A stretch of DNA of 5,008 bases from assembly GCA_018895795.1 (NCBI GenBank), contig JAHINZ010000122.1:1-5008 (forward strand), in the 5' to 3' direction. Below are positions 1 through 5,008 of the stretch, in pieces (the stretch's first letter is position 1; each line of letters starts with the position of its first letter). The notes beneath the pieces are model-generated. The model was not told where the DNA came from and ran no database searches. It saw only the letters and a list, made by a program, of their open reading frames with translations. Position numbers and translations under genes: made by a program. Origin of the DNA: Alphaproteobacteria bacterium. Its GTDB lineage: Bacteria > Pseudomonadota > Alphaproteobacteria > Caulobacterales > Caulobacteraceae.

Positions 1-998
1 CCGCCCGGCATCAGATCCGACATCACCGCCGCATAGGGCTCGGCTAGGGCCACCTCGCCGCGCGCTAGATGCGCGTTGAAGAGACGCGAGCCTTGCGAGG
101 ATTGCTCCTGGATCAGCGGCCACAGGCCCTGGATGTCACCGGTCAGCGCCTTGGCCTTGACCAGGGCCCGTAACGCCTCCAGCACGCGCCCCGCCGCCAG
201 ATGGCTGCGTGACACGCCGATCCAGGCGGCCAGCGGATCACGGGTGTCGCCCAACAGGTGCTCGAACACGATCAGGGCGTCCTCGGGACGCCCCTCCTCC
301 CGCAATCGGTCGGCCAGAGCCAACAGCTCGGCTTGGCGCGGGCTGGTCGACGGCGTTTCAGGCCGACGCAACCGGTCGGCCCGCTCGAACAGCACATCGA
401 TCTGCAGCAGGGCGTTGTCATGCACCTCCGGCATGCGGTTGAATTCCATGACGTCGGCGCACTTGAAACCCAACTCCGCCATCTTGGCGAACACGTCCTC
501 GGCCTGGGCGCCGCCGATATTGTAGTCGACCAACGACACCTCGATCAGGATGTAGTCGGCCTTGGCCAGAACGGCCTGGCCGCCGACCAGCACATCCAGT
601 TCCGAGCCCTGGGTGTCGATCTTGACGAAGTCGAACTGCCGCCCGGGCAGCAGATCGTCGAGCCGGACCTTGTCGACCTCGACCCGCAGCACCGCCTCGT
701 CTCTGAAATAGTCGGTGTTTTCCCGATAGAGCGAACTGCCGGTCGACTGCAGCCAGTCCTTGCTGAGAAACAGCTCGCCCTTGCCGGCCACGTTCGACGC
801 CGCCGCTTCGTGTCGCTCGAACGGCAGGCGGGCCAGCTGATCCCGGCAATGCGGGTTGGGCTCGATCAGGGTCGGAACGCAGGCGGGGAAGATCTCAACG
901 AACTCGCGCGTGAAATCGCCGACATGGGCGCCGACGTCCAGCAGGGTCCTGGGCGCATAACCCTCGCGCCGCAGCGCTTCGAAGTGCTGGCGGCTCAT
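1..998 (-). CDS. FkbM-family SAM-dependent methyltransferase with TPR-like C-terminal extension (3' end cut by window edge)
   Basis: The frame is open from ATG at 998-996 to the left edge, giving 332 complete codons and no stop. Residues 19-30 (LLDVGAHVGDFT) are the glycine-rich SAM motif I. LIEPNP at 44-49 supplies the acidic residue that usually contacts the SAM ribose. FDFVKIDTQGSELDVL at 122-137 is the hallmark FkbM (Methyltransf_21) segment, followed by a beta strand at about 149-156. FkbM proteins typically O-methylate sugars or small hydroxylated metabolites and are common in glycan clusters. After about residue 210 the catalytic fold ends and a Pro/Ser linker leads into helical hairpins at about 222-252 and 255-287 that look like TPRs (ADRLREEGRPEDALIVFEHLL); this helical part continues off the window. 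The gene starts 10 bases after the stop of the upstream glycosyltransferase, so both are probably one translation unit, and methylation of the transferred glycan is a reasonable inference. The family call is secure; the acceptor is unknown. Confidence 0.9.
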   Translation of the reverse strand, partial: MSRQHFEALRREGYAPRTLLDVGAHVGDFTREFVEIFPACVPTLIEPNPHCRDQLARLPFERHEAAASNVAGKGELFLSKDWLQSTGSSLYRENTDYFRDEAVLRVEVDKVRLDDLLPGRQFDFVKIDTQGSELDVLVGGQAVLAKADYILIEVSLVDYNIGGAQAEDVFAKMAELGFKCADVMEFNRMPEVHDNALLQIDVLFERADRLRRPETPSTSPRQAELLALADRLREEGRPEDALIVFEHLLGDTRDPLAAWIGVSRSHLAAGRVLEALRALVKAKALTGDIQGLWPLIQEQSSQGSRLFNAHLARGEVALAEPYAAVMSDLMPG

Positions 999-1005
999 CG
1001 GCGGG

Positions 1006-1010
1006 TCCTC
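1006..1010 (-). promoter_or_regulatory. Ribosome binding site of the methyltransferase gene, overlapping the upstream stop
   Basis: On the minus strand the glycosyltransferase stop TGA runs straight into GGA, forming GAGGA. Seven bases then separate this from ATG at 998-996. It is a good Shine-Dalgarno match at ideal spacing and fixes the methyltransferase start. The overlap with the stop codon suggests translational coupling of the two genes. Confidence 0.75.
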
Positions 1011-3051
1011 ATGCGCCCCAACGGTCGGCCGCGGCGGCGTCTTCGGCGGTCCAGAAGCGATCGTCCGGACGCAGCGGACGCGCGAGGTGACGGCGGGTCA
1101 AGGCGGTCTTGTAGAGCGCATCGAACGCCGGCTCGGTCAGCATCTCGCGCTGATCAGAATCCAGAGCGACGCCGATCTCCAGATAGTCCTCGAGATTGGC
1201 GATGTTCGGCGTCGGCCTTTGGCCCGCCTGATGCTCGGCGGCCATCTCGTGCAGCAGGTCCTCGACGCTGCGGACCAGCAGGTCCATGTCGAACAGGACG
1301 CAGGTCGAACGGCCGGCCTCCAGCCGCGCGCGCAGAGCGCGGGTGGCCTCGCGATCATGGCCCAGGGCCACGGCCCGCTCGACATAGTCTTCGGCCGTCT
1401 CGCAGACCAGTTCGGGCGCGCCGGCCGAGCGCACCAGGCTGCCGCAGACCCGCGAGGCGAAACTGCGCCCGGACAGGGTCAGGACGGGCACGCTCATCCA
1501 CAGGGCGTCGGACGCCGTGGTGTGAGCGCCATAGGGCGCGGTGTCGAGGAACAGGTCCGCCAACGGATAGCGCGCCAGATGGACCGGATTGGGCTGCTTG
1601 GGCGCGAACACCAGGCGATCGCTGTCGACGTCGCGCGCCCGCGCCTGCTCGCGCAGGCGGGCGGCGGTTTCGGGATGGGTTTCCAGCAGCCACAGCACGC
1701 TGCCAGGCGTCCGCTTGAGGATCTCCATCCAGCGGTCGAAGGCGAAGGGCGTGATCTTCTGCGGACCGTTGAAGCAGCAGAAGACGAAGCCGTCCTCGGG
1801 CAGACCCGCCTCGGCCCGCGTCGGCCTGGCCTCGGCCACCACCCGTTTGCGGTCATTGGGCTGGTAACAAGGAATGCGTCGCACGGCCTCGGAATAGTAG
1901 TGCTCGTGCTCGGGCGGGATGATCCAGGGGTCGCCGATGATGTAGTGATGGAACGCGCTGCCCATGGATCCTGGATAGCCCAGCCAGTTGACCTGAACCG
2001 GCGCCGGGCGGCGGGCGAAGACCGGGGTGCGCGAATCCCGCGTATGGCCGTTCACATCGACCAGGATGTCGATCTGGTCGTCGGCGATCTTGCGAGCGGC
2101 CTCGTCGTCGGTCATGCCGCGAATATCGGTGTAATGCTCGACCGCCGCCTGGGTGCGGGCGTTGAGCCCGTCGGTGGCCGGCGGACCGCAATAGTAGGCG
2201 AACACTTCGACCCGTTCACGGTCATGCAACTCGAACAGTTCGGCCATCAGATAGCCCACGGCGTGGTCGCGCAGGTCGGACGACACATAGCCCACCCGCA
2301 GCCGGCGTCCGGTCAGATCGACGGGGGCGTCGCGGCGCCCGGCGACAATGGCCTCGGGCGCGCAACTGCCCTCGCGCATGATAAAGCCGGCGGCCGCGCC
2401 CAATTGCAGGAACGGATCGTCCGAATAGGCCGCGACGGACAGCGGGTTGGCGCCCCGCAGCAGGGCGCGTCGGTCCACGCGTTCCCACGGCTCCAAGGGC
2501 GGCCACTTGCACTGGCCCAGCCGCGCCGCGACCAACTGGCCGATGGTGTCCATCTGGCTGGGATCCAAATCGGCGCAGCGCCACAGCGCGGCTTCGGCCC
2601 GACTGACCTGCTGCGCGTCGAGCAAGGCGCGGGCGATCTGCTTGTAGGCCGAGAAGACATAGTTGGCGTTCGAGCCGGTGAAGGGCAGCGGCCGCGAAGC
2701 GCCGATGTTCCAGGTGGCGATGGCCGTCTCCAGCCCCCCCGCCCGCTCCTGAAGACCGCCCAGATTGATATAGGCCGGCAGGAAGTCCGGGTTCAGGCTG
2801 ATGGCCCGCTCGAGACTGGCGATCGCCGTCTCGGACCCGCCGATGCCCGACTGCAAGGTCGCGAAGTTGAAAAGCGCCACGAACAGTTGCGGGTGGTCGG
2901 GATTGAACTGGATCCAGATCCGATAGACCTGCTCGGCCGTCGCCGCCTGCCCCGCCCCGGTGAACCGACTGGCGGCGTTGATCATGTCGCCGAGCGACAG
3001 CCCTTCGGTGGTGATCTTCTGAATTACGGCGAGGGCGTCGATGTCAGCCAT
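1009..3051 (-). CDS. TPR-containing GT41 glycosyltransferase (O-GlcNAc transferase / SPINDLY-like)
   Basis: The protein has 680 residues from ATG at 3051-3049 to TGA at 1011-1009. Residues about 34-165 are helical TPR units; the clearest run from about 54 to 120 (for example ETAIASLERAISLNPDF at 74-90). From about 249 to 600 it matches the two-lobed GT-B catalytic region of Ogt/SPINDLY enzymes: RLRVGYVSSDLRDHAVGYL (250-268, with H263 at the conserved histidine), DILVDVNGHTRDSR (328-341), RPAPVQVNWLGYPGSMGSA (348-366), FNGPQKITPFAFDRW (427-441, where K432 matches the lysine that binds UDP in Ogt) and APYGAHTTASDALWMSVP (505-522, the H-T-T nucleotide-sugar loop). The catalytic set looks intact. 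Family members move a sugar from a nucleotide donor to Ser/Thr (Ogt, SPINDLY) or to Asn in N-x-S/T (HMW1C) of cytoplasmic proteins; TPRs usually bind the protein substrate. There is no signal peptide or membrane segment. The tail (about 605-680) has no domain I recognise. A GTG 63 bases upstream (3114) would add an Arg-rich leader with no clear ribosome site, and ATG 3057 has GAG directly abutting it, so 3051 is preferred. The Ser/Thr/Asn-rich repeat protein encoded just upstream is the obvious candidate substrate (inference); flagellin or S-layer protein are alternatives. Confidence 0.93.
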   Translation of the reverse strand: MADIDALAVIQKITTEGLSLGDMINAASRFTGAGQAATAEQVYRIWIQFNPDHPQLFVALFNFATLQSGIGGSETAIASLERAISLNPDFLPAYINLGGLQERAGGLETAIATWNIGASRPLPFTGSNANYVFSAYKQIARALLDAQQVSRAEAALWRCADLDPSQMDTIGQLVAARLGQCKWPPLEPWERVDRRALLRGANPLSVAAYSDDPFLQLGAAAGFIMREGSCAPEAIVAGRRDAPVDLTGRRLRVGYVSSDLRDHAVGYLMAELFELHDRERVEVFAYYCGPPATDGLNARTQAAVEHYTDIRGMTDDEAARKIADDQIDILVDVNGHTRDSRTPVFARRPAPVQVNWLGYPGSMGSAFHHYIIGDPWIIPPEHEHYYSEAVRRIPCYQPNDRKRVVAEARPTRAEAGLPEDGFVFCCFNGPQKITPFAFDRWMEILKRTPGSVLWLLETHPETAARLREQARARDVDSDRLVFAPKQPNPVHLARYPLADLFLDTAPYGAHTTASDALWMSVPVLTLSGRSFASRVCGSLVRSAGAPELVCETAEDYVERAVALGHDREATRALRARLEAGRSTCVLFDMDLLVRSVEDLLHEMAAEHQAGQRPTPNIANLEDYLEIGVALDSDQREMLTEPAFDALYKTALTRRHLARPLRPDDRFWTAEDAAAADRWGA

Positions 3052-3057
3052 GGTCAT

Positions 3058-3060
3058 CTC
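3058..3060 (-). promoter_or_regulatory. Weak Shine-Dalgarno deciding the glycosyltransferase start
   Basis: On the minus strand GAG lies six bases before ATG 3051-3049 (TTGAGATGACCATG). The in-frame ATG at 3057-3055 directly abuts this GAG and could not use it. The GTG at 3114 has no purine-rich stretch at suitable spacing. This is a short, modest match that favours 3051 without proving it. Confidence 0.4.
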
Positions 3061-3150
3061 AAGCGCGCAGACCGGGCCGGAGCGCGTCCGACTCGTGTCG
3101 CCAAATGTTCGCACGTTGGTCGAAGGTCACCCATCGCCGGTCGGTCCAGA

Positions 3151-3187
3151 CGCCGGCGCCGCGGGGCGAGCCCCAACGACGCCGGCG
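3151..3187 (-). terminator. GC-rich hairpin after the repeat-protein stop; possible attenuating terminator without U tract
   Basis: CGCCGGCG at 3151-3158 and again at 3180-3187 can pair as an 8-bp stem, since the octamer is its own reverse complement. Inside it, GGGG (3163-3166) pairs with CCCC (3171-3174) around a four-base loop (3167-3170), with small internal loops between the stems. In the minus-strand transcript the structure begins 11 bases after the repeat-protein stop codon. No run of U follows, so it is not a textbook intrinsic terminator. It could lower read-through into the enzyme genes or protect the 3' end of a highly expressed repeat-protein mRNA. Confidence 0.35.
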
Positions 3188-3198
3188 CATCGAGGATC

Positions 3199-5008
3199 TT
3201 AGCTGACGCCGAGATAGGCGATGATCTGCGGATCCGACAGGCTCTGAACCTGGGTCGAGGTCAAGGACGCGGCCTGGGTGCTGGTCAGGGCCGAGATGTT
3301 GGTCTCCGTCAGGTAGTTCAGCTGGGTGGTCGTCAGGCTGGCCAACTGGGTGCCCGCCAGCGAACCGATCTGGGTGGTGGTCAAGTCGCCGATCACCGAG
3401 GTCGTCAGAGCCGAGATCTGGGTCGTGGCCAGCGCGGCGATCTGGGTGTTGGCCAGGTCGCCGATGTCCGTGGTCGTCAGGCCCTGGATCTGCGACGCCG
3501 TCAGCCCCTTGACCTGGGTCGTGCTCAGGGCCGCCGACTGGGTGGCGTCCAGAGCCGAGACATTGGTGGCGCTCAAGGCCGCCAGCTGCGTCGTGGTCAG
3601 CGCGGCGATCTGGGTGTTGAGCAGTTCGCCGATGTCCGTGGTCGTCAGCCCCTTCAATTGCACCGTCGTCAGGCCCTTGATCTGGGTCTCGTTCAACGCC
3701 TGGACCTGGGTGTTGGCCAGGGCCGAGAAGTTGGTCGCCGTCAGAGCCCCCAGTTGCGAGGCGCTCAGGGCGCCCACCTGGGTTTCGCTCAAGGCCTGCA
3801 AGGCTGTCGCCTCGAGAACGGCGATCTGCCCCGTCGTCAAGGCCCCGACCTGGGTCGCCGAAAGCTCGCCGATATCGGTCGTCGACAGCCCCTTCAGCTG
3901 GGTGTTGGTCAGGCCCTTGACCTGGGTGGCCGACAGGCCGCCAACCTGGGTCCCATTCAGGGCCGACAGGTTCGTGGTGCTCAGCGCCGCCAGTTGCAGG
4001 ATGCTCAACGCCGCCACCTGGGTGTCCGCCAGGGCGTTGACCTGGGTGGTGGCCAGGCCGCCGACCTGGGAGGTCGTGAGCCCCTTGATCTGGGTCGCGC
4101 TGAGCGCCCCGATCTGGGTCACGTTCAAAGCGGGCAGCGCGGCGGGATCGAAGGCGCCGATCTGGGCCGCCGAAAGGGCGCCGATCTGGGTGGCCGTGAA
4201 GTCCGTCCCGATGTCCCCGGCGTCCAGCGCCTTCAGTTGGGTCGTCGTGATGGCCTTGACCTGGGTCTCGGACAGCGCCGCGAACTGGGTGGCGTCCAAG
4301 GTCTTGATGGTCGTGCCCAGAGCCGAGACCTGGGTGCTGGTCAGGGCGGCGATCTGGGTGTCGACCAAAACCGTGGCCTGAGTCGTCGTCAGGGCGCCGA
4401 TCTGCGCAACCGTGAAGCCCTTGACCTGGGTCTGGCTCAGCGCGCCGATCTGGGTGGCCAGCAGTTCCTTGACGTTGGTCGTCGTCAGACCCGCCAGTTG
4501 GGTCGGGCTGAGCGCGCCGATCTGACCGGTCGACAGCTCCTGGATATTGGTGGCGGTGAACGCCCCGATCTGGGCCGGCGTCAGGGCGCCGACCTGGGTG
4601 GTCGACAGCTCGTCGACATCCGTGGTCGACAGGCCCTTCAGCTGGGTCGAGGTCAGCGCCTGCACCTGGGTGTTGCTGAGCGCCGCGACCTGGGTGTTGG
4701 CCAGGGCCGAGATGTTGGTCGCGGACAGGGCCTTTAACTGGACGTCCGTCAGGGCGCCGATCTGGGTTTCCGAGAACTGGCCCACGTCGGTCGTCGTAAG
4801 ACCCTGCAGCTGGGTCGCCGTCAGACCCTTGACCTGCGTCGTACTCAACGCCGCGACCTGGGTGGCGTCGAGCGCCGAGACATTGGTCGCCGACAGGCTG
4901 GTCAGTTGGGTCGGCGTCAGGGCGGCCACCTGGGTGCCGGCCAGTTCGCCGATGTCGGTCTCGGTCAAACCCTTCAATTGCGAGGCGCTGACACCCTTGA
5001 TTTGCGTC
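3199..5008 (-). CDS. Large octapeptide-repeat protein, C-terminal part (5' end beyond window); function unknown
   Basis: The minus-strand frame is open from the right edge to TAA at 3201-3199, giving 602 complete codons. It has no true start here: the TTG at 4977-4975 lies inside a repeat, and the repeat pattern continues past it to the edge. Almost every residue belongs to an eight-residue repeat with consensus [A/G]-L-[S/T]-x-T-[Q/N/D]-[V/I/L]-x; 74 complete units are visible. Only six residues (AYLGVS) follow the last one. The visible part contains no Arg, His, Cys or Trp and two Tyr, with Lys almost only at repeat position 8, which suits a long, regular, extracellular fibre or solenoid rather than an enzyme. 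There is no globular domain, membrane segment, RTX nonapeptide or recognisable anchoring motif; any secretion signal would be upstream or in the short tail. The S/T-x-x-Q spacing could cap short helices, or the regular Leu and Val/Ile could stack as a beta-solenoid; I cannot decide by eye. The downstream glycosyltransferase and methyltransferase suggest it is glycosylated (inference). That it is coding is near certain; its family and job are unknown to me. Confidence 0.9.
   Translation of the reverse strand, partial: TQIKGVSASQLKGLTETDIGELAGTQVAALTPTQLTSLSATNVSALDATQVAALSTTQVKGLTATQLQGLTTTDVGQFSETQIGALTDVQLKALSATNISALANTQVAALSNTQVQALTSTQLKGLSTTDVDELSTTQVGALTPAQIGAFTATNIQELSTGQIGALSPTQLAGLTTTNVKELLATQIGALSQTQVKGFTVAQIGALTTTQATVLVDTQIAALTSTQVSALGTTIKTLDATQFAALSETQVKAITTTQLKALDAGDIGTDFTATQIGALSAAQIGAFDPAALPALNVTQIGALSATQIKGLTTSQVGGLATTQVNALADTQVAALSILQLAALSTTNLSALNGTQVGGLSATQVKGLTNTQLKGLSTTDIGELSATQVGALTTGQIAVLEATALQALSETQVGALSASQLGALTATNFSALANTQVQALNETQIKGLTTVQLKGLTTTDIGELLNTQIAALTTTQLAALSATNVSALDATQSAALSTTQVKGLTASQIQGLTTTDIGDLANTQIAALATTQISALTTSVIGDLTTTQIGSLAGTQLASLTTTQLNYLTETNISALTSTQAASLTSTQVQSLSDPQIIAYLGVS
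3316..3651 (-). repeat. Higher-order 168-bp repeat: two further 7-octad super-units
   Basis: The same seven-octad phase reappears near the C-terminus. Asp octads have their Asp codons ending at 3636 and 3468, and the matching Asn octad has its Asn codon ending at 3564. In the second super-unit the expected Asn octad reads ALTTSVIG, so the Asn has been lost. Between about 3652 and 4467 the seven-octad phase is blurred. Confidence 0.7.
4468..4971 (-). repeat. Higher-order 168-bp repeat: three consecutive 7-octad (56-residue) super-units
   Basis: Within the octad array an Asp replaces the position-6 Gln once every seven octads (Asp codons ending at 4956, 4788 and 4620). An Asn replaces it three octads after each Asp (Asn codons ending at 4884, 4716 and 4548). 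Asp octads usually read GL[S/T]xTD[V/I]G and are followed by an octad starting E-L or Q-F. The first two Asn octads end N-V-S or N-I-S; the third reads N-I-Q. Confidence 0.8.

Larger units (their letters stand above)
3052..3198 (-). other. Intergenic region between repeat-protein gene and glycosyltransferase gene
   Basis: These 147 bases separate the TAA of the repeat protein from the preferred glycosyltransferase start. The half nearest the repeat gene contains a GC-rich hairpin. The rest is GC-rich apart from a short AT-richer patch at about 3101-3108. I find no convincing -35/-10 pair, sigma-54 site or operator by eye. A weak promoter cannot be excluded, so whether the glycosyltransferase is read from its own promoter or by read-through is open. 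Confidence 0.6.
3220..5008 (-). repeat. Tandem 24-bp / 8-residue coding repeat array (74 complete units plus a partial one)
   Basis: Units follow one another without spacers. On the plus strand the period shows as the recurring word CTGGGT (minus-strand ACCCAG, Thr-Gln) about every 24 bases. Codon choice differs from unit to unit, so the protein pattern is far better conserved than the DNA. Only two units break the length: one of seven residues (4303-4323, lacking the position-6 Q) and one of nine (4180-4206). The degenerate stretch around 4100-4330 includes the unit DPAALP. The array continues beyond the right edge. Confidence 0.95.

Noticed and set aside
258..1718. Plus-strand open frame of nearly 490 codons over the methyltransferase and glycosyltransferase
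   Set aside because: It is antisense to conserved catalytic motifs of both enzymes and ends in an Arg/Pro-rich stretch typical of a shadow frame.
3052..3114. GTG start at 3114 for the glycosyltransferase
   Set aside because: It would add 21 residues with an Arg-rich, unconserved look and no ribosome site at proper spacing; ATG 3051 has GAG six bases upstream.
3326..4381. Plus-strand open frame rich in Val, Ala and Trp with an apparent octad repeat
   Set aside because: It is the complement of the repeat array; its periodicity is imposed by the real minus-strand coding repeat.
1087..4737. Very long open frame on the plus strand, over 1200 codons, spanning the glycosyltransferase and repeat genes
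   Set aside because: It lies antisense to two well-supported genes, crosses the intergenic gap, and reads as Arg/Gln/Gly-rich sequence that merely mirrors the opposite-strand codons and repeat. GC-rich DNA commonly leaves such frames open.
4975..4977. TTG as start codon of the repeat protein
   Set aside because: The repeat pattern (SASQLK before GLTETD) continues in frame upstream to the window edge, so this TTG is an internal Leu codon.
3220..5008. CRISPR-like or non-coding tandem repeat array
   Set aside because: The units are contiguous without unique spacers, diverge at synonymous positions, and keep an open frame with a conserved protein pattern, so this is a coding repeat.
3220..5008. 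Resemblance of L-[S/T]-x-x-Q-V-x-A-L to the first helix of TAL-effector repeats (LTPEQVVAIA)
   Set aside because: TAL repeats are about 34 residues with a second helix and a base-reading loop. Here the unit is eight residues and nothing else, so the likeness is a generic helix-capping pattern.
3199..5008. RTX calcium-binding or ice-nucleation repeat protein
   Set aside because: No GGxGxDxUx nonapeptides occur, and the ice-nucleation AGYGSTxT octad signature is absent despite a shared eight-residue period and T-Q pairs.

Overview
GC-rich bacterial DNA with tightly packed genes all read from the minus strand. The Ogt/SPINDLY-type glycosyltransferase, the FkbM methyltransferase and the codon use would fit an alphaproteobacterium of the Caulobacter/Phenylobacterium/Brevundimonas kind, but that is an impression from the proteins, not a demonstrated assignment.

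In transcription order (right to left): (1) 3199-5008, the C-terminal 602 codons of a very large, almost pure repeat protein. Its N-terminus lies beyond the right edge. It consists of 74 complete octapeptides of the form [A/G]-L-[S/T]-x-T-[Q/N/D]-[V/I/L]-x, with a higher-order 7-octad (56-residue, 168-bp) period in parts. (2) A 147-base gap (3052-3198) with a strong GC-rich hairpin just after the stop codon. (3) 1009-3051, a complete TPR plus GT41 (O-GlcNAc-transferase/SPINDLY-like) glycosyltransferase of 680 residues. (4) 1-998, an FkbM-family SAM methyltransferase with a TPR-like C-terminal extension, cut by the left edge. It starts 10 bases after the glycosyltransferase stop and its ribosome binding site overlaps that stop, so the two enzymes are almost certainly co-translated.

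The most interesting reading is that this is a self-contained protein-glycosylation locus: a Ser/Thr/Asn-rich repeat protein, probably surface-exposed or secreted, followed by a cytoplasmic GT41 enzyme that could glycosylate it and a methyltransferase that could cap or decorate the glycan. The repeat protein carries nine N-x-S/T sequons, six of them produced by a coupled change of repeat positions 6 (Q to N) and 8 (to S). This recalls HMW1/HMW1C-type adhesin glycosylation, although O-glycosylation of the many Ser/Thr residues is equally possible. The enzyme families and repeat architecture are visible in the sequence; the substrate relationship is inference.
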